NCBI RefSeq assembly: GCF_002886045.1
Contig: NZ_CP025791.1
Span: forward strand, 2,557,001 to 2,621,000
From: Flavivirga eckloniae
GTDB taxonomy: Bacteria > Bacteroidota > Bacteroidia > Flavobacteriales > Flavobacteriaceae
Length of the DNA stretch: 64,000 nt
Direction: 5' to 3'
Shown: piece by piece, positions 36,850 to 45,800 of the stretch
How the letters are laid out: every line of letters starts with the position of its first letter
How positions within the stretch are numbered: the stretch's first letter is position 1
Made by a program: the position numbers and the translations under genes
Notes under the pieces: model-generated
Seen by the model: only the letters and a program-made list of their open reading frames with translations
Told to the model about the DNA's origin: nothing
The model's database searches: none

Positions 36850-38412
36850 TTATTTTAAGGCTCCAGCAGGAAGTGTATCCCAAAAAACTTGATTTGTAAT
36901 TGGTCGTGGAACCAATGACGTATTTCTTTCTAGAGCTTCACCAGGTAAAAGCCATGTTCTTATAAACGGGATGGCTTCATCTTCAACGGGAACTTGTATG
37001 TTCGATGGAAAACCAGTTCTTCTATATCCATTATAGGCTTCTATTGAATTACCATAAGATGCCAAATAATACTCTCGTAAAACAATGTCCAATCGTTCTT
37101 GATCACTAGAGGCGGAGGTGTATTCTTGCAAGACCTCATCTACATAAGCGTCTACATCGTCTTGTGTTGCAGCAAAACTGGATACAACAACAGATGAACC
37201 AAAATTTAATACTTTGTCCATGGATTCTCGTATTCCTGCTTCTAGGTAGTTAAGAGCATCACCATTTGTATTTAAAGATAAAGCGGCTTCGGCCTTTAAA
37301 AAATTCACGTATGAAGAAAGAATTAAAGGGAATATCCCTGCACCACCTAAATTATTAGTCTCTACTGCTTTTACTCCATTGTCTGCGTCAAAAGCACCCC
37401 CAGCTGGATATAATCCCCAGGTCGTTTTAATGGTTCGATCGCTAGATCCTCCACCAGTATCTACATGATCTCTTCCCCAATAAAAATCACCTAAATAACA
37501 AAAATCGTAAGCCGGATTACTTGAGCAAGGCAAAACAGGATCTGTATTAGTTTGTCTATATAAGTAATAGCGTAATCTTGGATCACGTACTGTTTTAGAA
37601 TCTTTTAATAGCCAAATAAAATAATTTCCTATAGATCTAGACGGGCCAGAACTTCTATATGCTTGGTCAAAATATGTATGTCTACTGTCTTCTGGATCTT
37701 CCACTGTTGAGTATTGAAATTGGAAGTCGTCTGCTGTACTGCTGATCAAATTATCATCAGCCAGTAATGCATTAATAGCCTCTGTATCTCCCATATTTAC
37801 AAATAATTTTAACTTCAAACTATTTGCTGCTTTTATCCATTTGCTGGCATCTCCATCGTAGTATAAATCGGTTTCCGGAGCTTGAGTAGCATTATTAAAA
37901 TCGGCAATAGCGGCATCTATTTGTACTATGAGCTTAGGATATATAGTGGCATCATCATCTGCAATGGGGTTTAAAAAATCGGGATTGATTGCTTGCGAAA
38001 ATGGCACATCTCCCAAAAAATCGACCAAAGTTGCCATTTGATAGGCGCTTAATAGGGTTGCTATACCTCTATGAAAAATATAGCTGTCATCATTTTCGGC
38101 AAAGTCTTCAATAAATTTAGTATTTGCTAGGGTTCTGTATGTATTATTCCATTCGCCTTCCAAAGCATTCGATAAGGCTAATCGGGCATAATTTCTAGTG
38201 GATCCTTCATAGCGCATGGTATCGTCAGTGTTTGTACTGAACTGAACCATTCCATTGATAAAATTTACCTGTATATAATTTAAGATAAAGTTGGGTTTTG
38301 CGGAAACAGGAGTTATATTATTAGGGTCATTCTGTAACTGTAAATCTGTTATTTCACATGACACAAAACATATGCTAAACAGTGTACAAATTATTATAGT
38401 TATTTTTTTCAT
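36850..38412 (-). CDS. SusD/RagB-family outer-membrane lipoprotein (right locus)
   Basis: 520 residues, lipobox (CFVSC, Cys19). Same architecture as the left copy, with many identical blocks (YDGDASKWIKAANSLKLKLFVN, VLREYYLASYGNSIEAYNGYRRTG, VFWDTLPAGALK). The central part (SSDRTIKTTWGLYPAGGAFD) and the ligand-side loops differ most, as expected if the two bind different substrates. It lies 17 bases after its susC. Confidence 0.93.
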   Translation of the reverse strand: MKKITIIICTLFSICFVSCEITDLQLQNDPNNITPVSAKPNFILNYIQVNFINGMVQFSTNTDDTMRYEGSTRNYARLALSNALEGEWNNTYRTLANTKFIEDFAENDDSYIFHRGIATLLSAYQMATLVDFLGDVPFSQAINPDFLNPIADDDATIYPKLIVQIDAAIADFNNATQAPETDLYYDGDASKWIKAANSLKLKLFVNMGDTEAINALLADDNLISSTADDFQFQYSTVEDPEDSRHTYFDQAYRSSGPSRSIGNYFIWLLKDSKTVRDPRLRYYLYRQTNTDPVLPCSSNPAYDFCYLGDFYWGRDHVDTGGGSSDRTIKTTWGLYPAGGAFDADNGVKAVETNNLGGAGIFPLILSSYVNFLKAEAALSLNTNGDALNYLEAGIRESMDKVLNFGSSVVVSSFAATQDDVDAYVDEVLQEYTSASSDQERLDIVLREYYLASYGNSIEAYNGYRRTGFPSNIQVPVEDEAIPFIRTWLLPGEALERNTSLVPRPITNQVFWDTLPAGALK

Positions 38413-38429
38413 ATGTATTATTTTTTTGA

Positions 38430-41400
38430 TTAAAAAGAAACAGACACTCCAAGAGCATATCTTTTGGTTGACGGTGTTGAGGTTGTTCTTCCGCCAACAT
38501 CAGGATCTATGTTGGTATACTTTGGGTAGTTGGGAGCTTTATAAAATACATTTCTTCCGCTTAACGTAATCGCAAGATTATCAAAAGGAAGGTTGTATTT
38601 TGCTCCATCCAAATTATAGGACAATGCTATTTCTCGTATTCTAAATAAAGTAGAATCAAAAATTTTGCGATCATCTGCTTCGTAATAGTTTCCAGATGCA
38701 AGTCTACTCGCATTTAACTGAACATTATTAGGTATGGTTTGGCCATTGGTATCTAATAAAGGTTGCCCTGTACCAATATCGCCGTAAACTCCTGGAATAG
38801 TAAAAGTACCGTCTCTGTTTTCCGTATCTTTTGTAACACCTGCTGATAATAAGTCAATAGCTGTTCCAGAAAATTGGTCACCACCTTGTGTGTATTCTAG
38901 CTGTGCAGTAAGTGTGAAGTTTTTATAGCTAAATGAGTTAATGTTTGTAAGTCTCCAATCTGGTGTTGGATCACCAATAACCTCATTATCTAATCCTGCA
39001 GTGCTGCTTACAATGAGCTCTCCATTATTAGGGTTAATTAAAAAATTACCTTGATTGTCTCTTACGGCATAGGTACCTTCAAAAACTCCGAATGGCTGCC
39101 CTTCAATTGCCCTGCCACCATTACCTAAATTAATAGGGGCATTTAGTTCAACAACTTCTGTGGTATAGGCCGTAAATACATTGGCCATGTTCCATTTAAA
39201 CCTATCATTATTTATAATGTCTACACCTAATTCTATCTCTAATCCTTCACCATCAACGCGCCCGATATTGGTCACCGTTTGCGAAAAACCAACCGAAGCA
39301 TCTATTCTTTTGGTTACGATTTGGTCTTTAGAACTACGCTTATAGGCAGATGCTTGCAAGGTAACACGATTGTTGAATAGTTTACTTTCAATTCCGATCT
39401 CAAATTCTCTATGTAACTCAGGTTTTAAATTTGAATTTGGTAATGTACTTGATGCACTATTAGATCGTATTGCTCCGTTTGCTGTAATAAACTCGAATGG
39501 TTCAGATCTAAACGTAGCACGTGTTCTAAAACGGCCCGGAAATCCTGACGATGTTGCATAAGCAGCTCTTAGTTTTAGATAATTTACAACCTTAGAATCA
39601 AAATTAAATGCAGAGGTAGGTAGGAATGATACAGATACTCCTGGGTAAAATATGGATTGATTTTCCTTTTCTATGGTAGAACTCCAATCATTACGTCCGG
39701 AAAGCGATAAAAACAAAAAACGGTCATAATTAAAATCTAACTGTGCAAATGCTCCTAACAGGTTTTCTCTTGCTCTAGAAGCGTCTCCTGTTTGTGTGTT
39801 AAAATTATCTGGTCTAAAAAAGTCTAATAAATCTTGATCTTGAAAATCACTAGAATTAGAAAGGACATTTATCGTTCTCGAATTTAGACCTAACTTACCA
39901 TCTAATCCTAATTTATTTGTTAGCTGGTATTTGGTATTTAAAATTAATGACTGATCGATAATCTCATCTCTATCATAACTTAAGCTTAAACGTCCAGATT
40001 CATTATTACCAAAAGCACCTCTATTGGTCGTGTCAAATGAATCCGATACATCTGCATCAATACCAATACGGTAGTTTACGCTCCAATTATTATTAAACTC
40101 ATATTTAGTATTTAACGTAGAGAACAATCTAACTACTCGATCGTTATTGTTTACATTATCTATGGTCCAAAGCGGGTTTGCTTCGTCTCTATAGTACACA
40201 TTTTCCCCAGTTCCTGGGTCTTCAAATGGCAAACTACGTAAGTCTAAACTTCTAGGTAAGAACAGTAATACATCAAATAACCCGCCGTTAAAATTACGCT
40301 CTCGAGCCGTATAGTTAAATGTTGCTGAAACGTTCCACTTGTCTGTTATTTGAACAGAACCACCTAGGCCTAGATTAAATCGTTTAAGATCATTATTTCC
40401 TATAATACCCGTTTCGTCTGTATATCCTAATGATAAATTGAAGGCTGTTTTCTCTTGAGAAGAACTAATGTTTAAAGCGGTAACTGTACCAATTCCCGTA
40501 TCAAAAAAGTCCTTTACGTTATTGGGAACGGCTTGATAGGGTATTTGTACATCTGCAAACTCAGGAAAAGACTGATTGTTTGACAAAGGGTGTGGTACCA
40601 AATCTAATTCTGAAAAGGCAGGCCCCCAGCTGTTAAGGGAAGTATCGTCATAAGCATTATCATTACCTTGACCGAATTTGTTTTGATAATCAGGAAGATT
40701 AGCTACTTGATTTGTATACATAGTTTGTGAAAAATTGATGGAAACCTTTTCTTCACCTATACTAGCACTACCACTTTTAGTAGTAATTAAAATAACACCG
40801 TTACGGCCATCACTACCATATAATATAGAGGCATTTAAACCTTTTAAAACGCTTACAGTTTTAATATTGTTAGGGTTAATATCTATTAAGCCTCCATTAA
40901 AAGGCACGTTATCTACCACAATCAATGGACTGTTACCGTTATTGATAGACAAGTTGTCCCTTATTCGTATCTCTGCTTCAGATCCAGTAGCACCACTGCC
41001 TACATTTATCTGTACACCCGCAACTTTACCTATTAGTGATCTAGAAACGTCCGATTCTGCTTTGTTCTCCACATCTCTTCCAGCAAGTGTTGTAACGGCA
41101 TATCCTAAAGCTTTTTTGTCTTTTTTAATACCTTGAGCAGTTACTATAACTTCATCTAATACCCCGATGGTTGCTTTTAAGTTAACATTAATGGCTTGAG
41201 ATATATCGGTAACTGTTATTTCTTGAGTTGTAAAACCAAGAAAAGAAAACACTAAGACATCTCCCTGATTAGCCCTTATTTGGTATTTACCATCAAAATC
41301 GGTAAATGTTCCGACGGTCGTTCCTTTTATTAAAATGCTTACACCCGGTAAGGGTAATCCAGCTCCTCCATCATTAACTTCACCTTTAATGAGCTGTTGA

Positions 41401-41768
41401 GGAGGTTTTTCCTTTATTACAATGGTGTGATCTTTAGATAATTCGAACTTAACATTACTGCCAGAAAAACATTGTTCTAACAGTTTTGACATTTGAATGA
41501 CTCCCTTTTTCAATTGCACTTTTGGTGCATTAGCGAACAAATCTTGAGGATATAAAAAACGATATTTTGTTTGATCTCGTATTATATTAAATACCTCATC
41601 TACTGGCACCTCTTTATCAGTATCAATTGTTACTTTTTCTTGAGAGAAAGAAGTTTTAGTAGTAAAACTAAAAACAGTTGTACATAATAAGAATATAAGT
41701 GTTCTCATAATAATAAATAGCAATCGTTTTCGAACGAGTGAACGCGCTTTGGTTAATTTAATTTTCAT
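38430..41768 (-). CDS. SusC/RagA-family TonB-dependent transporter with STN domain (right locus)
   Basis: 1112 residues: signal region, STN domain (~50-120, VPVDEVFNIIRDQTKYRFLYP), CNA-like domain (~130-205), plug with ILITTKSGSA, and a barrel ending RYALGVSVSF. It aligns end to end with the left SusC, including the positively charged leader (ARSLVRKRLLFIIMRTLIF). It works with the SusD downstream and signals through the FecR upstream. Confidence 0.95.
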   Translation of the reverse strand: MKIKLTKARSLVRKRLLFIIMRTLIFLLCTTVFSFTTKTSFSQEKVTIDTDKEVPVDEVFNIIRDQTKYRFLYPQDLFANAPKVQLKKGVIQMSKLLEQCFSGSNVKFELSKDHTIVIKEKPPQQLIKGEVNDGGAGLPLPGVSILIKGTTVGTFTDFDGKYQIRANQGDVLVFSFLGFTTQEITVTDISQAINVNLKATIGVLDEVIVTAQGIKKDKKALGYAVTTLAGRDVENKAESDVSRSLIGKVAGVQINVGSGATGSEAEIRIRDNLSINNGNSPLIVVDNVPFNGGLIDINPNNIKTVSVLKGLNASILYGSDGRNGVILITTKSGSASIGEEKVSINFSQTMYTNQVANLPDYQNKFGQGNDNAYDDTSLNSWGPAFSELDLVPHPLSNNQSFPEFADVQIPYQAVPNNVKDFFDTGIGTVTALNISSSQEKTAFNLSLGYTDETGIIGNNDLKRFNLGLGGSVQITDKWNVSATFNYTARERNFNGGLFDVLLFLPRSLDLRSLPFEDPGTGENVYYRDEANPLWTIDNVNNNDRVVRLFSTLNTKYEFNNNWSVNYRIGIDADVSDSFDTTNRGAFGNNESGRLSLSYDRDEIIDQSLILNTKYQLTNKLGLDGKLGLNSRTINVLSNSSDFQDQDLLDFFRPDNFNTQTGDASRARENLLGAFAQLDFNYDRFLFLSLSGRNDWSSTIEKENQSIFYPGVSVSFLPTSAFNFDSKVVNYLKLRAAYATSSGFPGRFRTRATFRSEPFEFITANGAIRSNSASSTLPNSNLKPELHREFEIGIESKLFNNRVTLQASAYKRSSKDQIVTKRIDASVGFSQTVTNIGRVDGEGLEIELGVDIINNDRFKWNMANVFTAYTTEVVELNAPINLGNGGRAIEGQPFGVFEGTYAVRDNQGNFLINPNNGELIVSSTAGLDNEVIGDPTPDWRLTNINSFSYKNFTLTAQLEYTQGGDQFSGTAIDLLSAGVTKDTENRDGTFTIPGVYGDIGTGQPLLDTNGQTIPNNVQLNASRLASGNYYEADDRKIFDSTLFRIREIALSYNLDGAKYNLPFDNLAITLSGRNVFYKAPNYPKYTNIDPDVGGRTTSTPSTKRYALGVSVSF

Positions 41769-41869
41769 AAATTTACATGGTGTTAGTTATACATTGGTTT
41801 AATTGATACAATCTCGAGGGACGAAGTTGATTCACCGCAAAATGTTTAACTTCGCTCCCTTTTTTATTT

Positions 41870-43030
41870 TTATTTCAATATGATCTTTTTATCTATAATT
41901 TCGTAATCTTCAATAATTCCAAAGTTTTTAATAATTATTAGTATATCTTCTATGTTTTGGTCTCTACCTAAAACGCCATTAAACCCTTCTTTTTTGAGTT
42001 CTGGGTTAACAAATTCTACGTCCATATCATACCAGCGAGATAATACTTTCATAATATCTCCAAGTGGTTTTCTACGAAAGCTAAAAACACCTTCTTTCCA
42101 TGAAATTTCATTATAGACATTAACAGTCGTTATGGCCATTGTGTTATCATTAAGATTAAGGTTTGCTTGTTGATTAGGTTTTAAAATTCGACTGGTATGT
42201 TTCGTAGAAACAGATACTTTACCTTCAACCAACGTAGTATATATATTGGCTTCATTTTTATATGCTTTAATATTAAACTCTGTACCTAATACCTCAATTT
42301 CCTGAGCTTGATTAAGTACCTTAAATTTTGAGCCTTTATGTTCTGTACTTGGAGACACATTAAAATAGGCTTCTCCATAAACTAATTCAACTTCACGTGT
42401 AACTTCATCAACAAATGATACAGGGTATTTTAATTGAGACTCTGAGTTTAACCATACTTCAGTTCCATCAGATAGCGTAATATGAAATTTTCCACCTCTG
42501 GGAACCGTCAAATAATTATAAGCAATTTCTACGGCGCTTTGTTCTCCAGCCTTATAAACTATTTTTTCCCCGTTACTATTGGCGTTTTGTGTTTGATACG
42601 AATTTCCTTTTTCTAATGTTACCACCGAACCATCCTCTAGCGTCAAGGTTGCTTTATTAGTACCCGGTTTAATAGTGGTATTTACAATGGTTGGAGTGTC
42701 TTCTGTTTGATTACCAAAAATAGTATCTCTAAACATATATACTGAAATCATCACGCCTATAAACACGGCAGCATATTTTAAAACTTTGTTTAATTTATAC
42801 CTATGAAAAATACTTTTGTCTCGTCTTATTTTACGCAGATATTCTTTTTTTGCATTTTCGGTATCAAATTGTTTCATGCTAACATCCATTGCATAGTTTG
42901 TCTTCACATAAGTTTTGAAAAACTTCTTATTGTCAGGTTTTTTTAGCCATTCTGTTAAGACCTCAAGTTCTTCAATGGTAATGGCATTCATTAAAAACTT
43001 AACAATTATTTTTTCTATATTTTGATTCAT
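41870..43030 (-). CDS. FecR-type anti-sigma factor (right locus)
   Basis: 386 residues: cytoplasmic N-terminus (~1-75), membrane segment KYAAVFIGVMISVYMF (~85-100), FecR domain with LTVPRGGKFHITLSDGTEVWLNSESQLKYPVSF (~165-200), and a C-terminal DUF4974-like part. It is homologous to the left FecR through the periplasmic half, but the N-terminal sigma-binding half differs. That fits the different type of sigma factor partner. It is divergent from that sigma gene at 43159. Confidence 0.92.
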   Translation of the reverse strand: MNQNIEKIIVKFLMNAITIEELEVLTEWLKKPDNKKFFKTYVKTNYAMDVSMKQFDTENAKKEYLRKIRRDKSIFHRYKLNKVLKYAAVFIGVMISVYMFRDTIFGNQTEDTPTIVNTTIKPGTNKATLTLEDGSVVTLEKGNSYQTQNANSNGEKIVYKAGEQSAVEIAYNYLTVPRGGKFHITLSDGTEVWLNSESQLKYPVSFVDEVTREVELVYGEAYFNVSPSTEHKGSKFKVLNQAQEIEVLGTEFNIKAYKNEANIYTTLVEGKVSVSTKHTSRILKPNQQANLNLNDNTMAITTVNVYNEISWKEGVFSFRRKPLGDIMKVLSRWYDMDVEFVNPELKKEGFNGVLGRDQNIEDILIIIKNFGIIEDYEIIDKKIILK

Positions 43031-43158
43031 TTTTATTAGACTCTTTAGTTATATTACGTTTCCCAATCTTTACCACCCACATTTTTATTAATTTTTTTAT
43101 TAAAAAATAATATTTATTTAATCTGTAATGATTTTAAAATCAGTATTATTGGGTCATA

Positions 43159-43746
43159 ATGTTTAAGGATTATACAAACAATACGTATTTGGTTGAGCGT
43201 TTAAGAAAAGGCGATGAGAGTGCCTATACTTATTTAATGGACGCCTTTTACCAAAAACTTTGTACTTACGCTAATAGTCTTTCCAGGGATGTTTATGTAT
43301 CAGAAGATATTGTACAAAATGTGTTTTTAAGGATTTGGGAACATAGACATAGATTAAAGGGGACTCACTCAGTTAAAAGTTATTTATACCAGTCTGTTTA
43401 TAATGAATTTATAGATCAGTATAGAAAGAGAAACAAACTGATTGCAGTAGAAAGTGAATATATAAAAGCACTTACTGATATTGTGGAAGAAGATGCTAGC
43501 GAACTCACAAGATTGATTGGTCTAGTAAAGGAAGAAATACAAAATTTACCTCCTAAATGTAAAAAAGTCTTCCTTTTAGGAAAGCAAGAAGGGTTAACTT
43601 ATGGAGAAATAGCAGAATACTTAAATGTTTCATTTAGAACTGTTGAAAACCAAATGAGCAAAGCTTTTGCCATTATTCGAAAAAATGTAGGTAATCGAAC
43701 GGATTCTATATTATTCTTGTTGTTTGGTTTTAAACATTGTTCTTAG
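43159..43746 (+). CDS. ECF RNA polymerase sigma factor (right locus)
   Basis: 195 residues with sigma region 2 (SRDVYVSEDIVQNVFLRIWEHRHRLKG, SYLYQSVYNEFIDQYRKRN) and region 4 (LPPKCKKVFLLGKQEGLTYGEIAEYLNVSFRTVENQMSKAFAII). It is divergent from fecR across a 128-base gap and therefore can be expressed separately from the operon it probably controls. Its sequence is clearly different from the left-locus sigma factor, so the regulators were probably not duplicated together with susCD. Confidence 0.93.
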   Translation: MFKDYTNNTYLVERLRKGDESAYTYLMDAFYQKLCTYANSLSRDVYVSEDIVQNVFLRIWEHRHRLKGTHSVKSYLYQSVYNEFIDQYRKRNKLIAVESEYIKALTDIVEEDASELTRLIGLVKEEIQNLPPKCKKVFLLGKQEGLTYGEIAEYLNVSFRTVENQMSKAFAIIRKNVGNRTDSILFLLFGFKHCS

Positions 43747-43829
43747 ATATATTCTTAAAATTAGCGATAAGTAACTTCTTATATGACAAATATTAAAGAT
43801 AGCTTCGTCAGAAACTAAAACTTTATAAA

Positions 43830-44021
43830 TCATAAAGCTTGTTTGAGCTTTTGTTCAACTTGTTCCCAAGTGTAAAATTTGGTTTCACCTTTTTCCATTC
43901 TGGATAATCGTCTATCTATTTCTATTTTTTGATTTTCAGGCAATTCAAAAGTTTTGTTTTCTTTCATCCTTAAGAAGAGTTTTAATTTTTTGTTATGATG
44001 ATTTATATCTTTTAGGTACAT
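43830..44021 (-). CDS. Solitary antitoxin-like small protein (addiction-module component type)
   Basis: 63 residues; the conserved part may start at the internal Met (MKENKTFELPENQKIEID). The pattern LPENQKIEIDRRLSRMEKGE followed by FYTWEQVEQKLKQAL is like the short antitoxins paired with RelE/ParE toxins in Bacteroidetes. No toxin gene adjoins it: upstream is the ssb fragment, downstream the sigma factor in convergent orientation. It is probably an orphan or a relic. Confidence 0.55.
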   Translation of the reverse strand: MYLKDINHHNKKLKLFLRMKENKTFELPENQKIEIDRRLSRMEKGETKFYTWEQVEQKLKQAL

Positions 44022-44026
44022 ATTTA

Positions 44027-44075
44027 AAAACTATAATTCGACAGCAAATTGGATTTAGTGCCGAATTATAGTTTT
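44027..44075 (-). terminator. Terminator of the interrupted ssb gene
   Basis: Perfect 14-bp inverted repeat, arms 44027-44040 (AAAACTATAATTCG) and 44062-44075, with a 21-base loop. It lies 12 bases past the ssb stop and just upstream of the antitoxin-like gene. Confidence 0.65.
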
Positions 44076-44087
44076 AAAAATACTCTT

Positions 44088-44261
44088 TTATTTCCCAAGC
44101 ATAAGTAACTCATTAACTATTATCTCAGTTACATATCGTTTGTTACCATTTTTATCATCATAACTACGAGAAGTCAATTTACCTTCAATAGCAACCTCTT
44201 TACCTTTAGTGACATATTTCTCGATTATTTGAGCCGTTTTACCCCAAGCAACAATATTGTG
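44088..44261 (-). pseudogene. ssb: 3' half of ssb, cut by the serine-recombinase element
   Basis: In the minus strand 57 codons encode HNIVAWGKTAQIIEKYVTKG ... KLTSRSYDDKNGNKRY ... NELLMLGK and a stop. This is the second half of the OB fold of the short flavobacterial single-stranded DNA-binding protein, ending where such proteins end. The first half (to TQW) is missing; the codon before His is TAG, where the family has Trp (TGG). The break at ~44262 coincides with the end of recombinase coding sequence that reads across it in another frame. The N-terminal half is not elsewhere in the window. Confidence 0.88.
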
Positions 44262-45736
44262 CTACGTTGTTGACCATTTGGGTTTAATTCTAAAGAAGAG
44301 AGCGGAGCGATTTGTTTGAGTTTGAATTTTATAGTTTTATTGTCAAATATGATTTCATTAGTTATAGACTCTACGATATAACGCTTTTCGCCTCTATCCA
44401 AATGCTCCCAATTATTATAAAAACCGATGGATTTGTTAGCGATTACATCAAAGGATATTTTAGCTTCTTCTAAGAGTTCCAATTCTTTTTTTAAGTCTTT
44501 AATAGTGACTTCAAGACTTTCTTTTCTAACGAAAATTGGTTCATAGTGTTTTTTGAAACCTTTAGTAGGTATTTGACCTTGAGTATTTAAGTCAATTAAA
44601 CTTTCTAACTTTTGTTCAAGTTTACTTAATTCAATTTCTACAAATTCTATTTCATCGTGTTTCATTTGTATCTCATGAGAATTTGAAGTGTTGTATTCTG
44701 AAAGTTCTTCATCCGAAATTAAAAACCGTTTTATTCGACCTAAAAAGACATCTTCTAAATCATCTTTATCAATACCAAATTTGCAATGCTTACACGTGTA
44801 TCTTTTGCTCTTAGATTGGATAATCATTTTATGCCCTTTATTGCATTTAATGTAACCTGTAAATAGATGTACCCTTTTGTTTAAAGGTTGCCTTTGTTTA
44901 CTCCCTTTTTCTTGGTCTCGAATAATGGCATTTACTTCATCCCATTTCTTTTCAGATATTAAGGCTGGGCAAGGAAGATGTTGCCATTCGGTTTGCGCTT
45001 TTAATCCAGATGGATTGTCTTTTGACCGTTGTCCTTGATAATTACATTTTCTAATTCCTTTTGCATCTGTATTCTTTAATAATCTTCTAATAGTGGTATC
45101 AGACCAAGGCCTATTTTTTCTAGTAATATAACCTCTCTTATTTAATTCGTTTGCAACGGTAGACATGCGTTGGTGTTCTAAAAACAAATCATATATCAAT
45201 CGTCTAACAGGGGCTTCTTCTTCATTAATAACTACTTCGGAATCAACAATCTTATACCCATAACTCACCATGCCACCAGTAAATTTGCCTTGCTTCCTTC
45301 TATAATTTAGACTTGCCATTTGTCTTTCATAGGTAATTTCACGTTCATAGGTTGAAAGGGCACTCAATAATGTATAAAAGAATTTTCCACCACTGGTTGA
45401 AGTGTCAAGTGATTCATTTATAGAAATTAGGCTAGCATTATGGTCTTCGAAGAATTTACTATACTCAAGGAGCTCGGAAGTATTTCGAGCTAAACGACTT
45501 AAAGAGCTAATAATAATACCTTCGACTTTGCTAGACCTAATATCATCAAACATCTGTTTTGTTTGTAGATGATTGATAGTGCTTTTACCAGAGACCCCTG
45601 CAAGATTATATATTTTGACAACATTCCATTCTTTGGATTTTGCATATAGTTTACCTCGCTCAATATGGGTTTCTACAGAATCAGTGTTATTTTTTTGGTC
45701 CAGAGTGCTAACTCTAACGAAAATCGCAACATTCAT
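44225..45736 (-). CDS. Large serine recombinase (integrase) of the right element
   Basis: 503 residues. The resolvase domain (~1-145) has FVRVSTLDQ with catalytic Ser10 and SSLSRLARN. The recombinase domain spans ~155-260 (YGYKIVDSE, TIRRLLKN), the zinc ribbon is KCNKGHK...CKHC (~300-325), and a coiled coil occupies ~355-435. It is not closely similar to the recombinase at 1202-2923. The last ~12 codons (TILLLGVKRLK, stop TTTGAGCC side) are ssb sequence read in another frame, so the element joined to ssb here and extends to the right. Confidence 0.93.
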   Translation of the reverse strand: MNVAIFVRVSTLDQKNNTDSVETHIERGKLYAKSKEWNVVKIYNLAGVSGKSTINHLQTKQMFDDIRSSKVEGIIISSLSRLARNTSELLEYSKFFEDHNASLISINESLDTSTSGGKFFYTLLSALSTYEREITYERQMASLNYRRKQGKFTGGMVSYGYKIVDSEVVINEEEAPVRRLIYDLFLEHQRMSTVANELNKRGYITRKNRPWSDTTIRRLLKNTDAKGIRKCNYQGQRSKDNPSGLKAQTEWQHLPCPALISEKKWDEVNAIIRDQEKGSKQRQPLNKRVHLFTGYIKCNKGHKMIIQSKSKRYTCKHCKFGIDKDDLEDVFLGRIKRFLISDEELSEYNTSNSHEIQMKHDEIEFVEIELSKLEQKLESLIDLNTQGQIPTKGFKKHYEPIFVRKESLEVTIKDLKKELELLEEAKISFDVIANKSIGFYNNWEHLDRGEKRYIVESITNEIIFDNKTIKFKLKQIAPLSSLELNPNGQQRSTILLLGVKRLK

Positions 45737-45800
45737 ATTTATAGTGTTTTATCTCTAAAGTAACCCTATTATTAAACCTGATGAAATTAAATACTGAATT

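Noticed and set aside
44960-45010. Missing N-terminal half of ssb (the residues AQTEWQH in this region)
   Set aside because: They belong to the recombinase's own frame, in a conserved recombinase segment; the similarity to TQWHN of SSB is chance.
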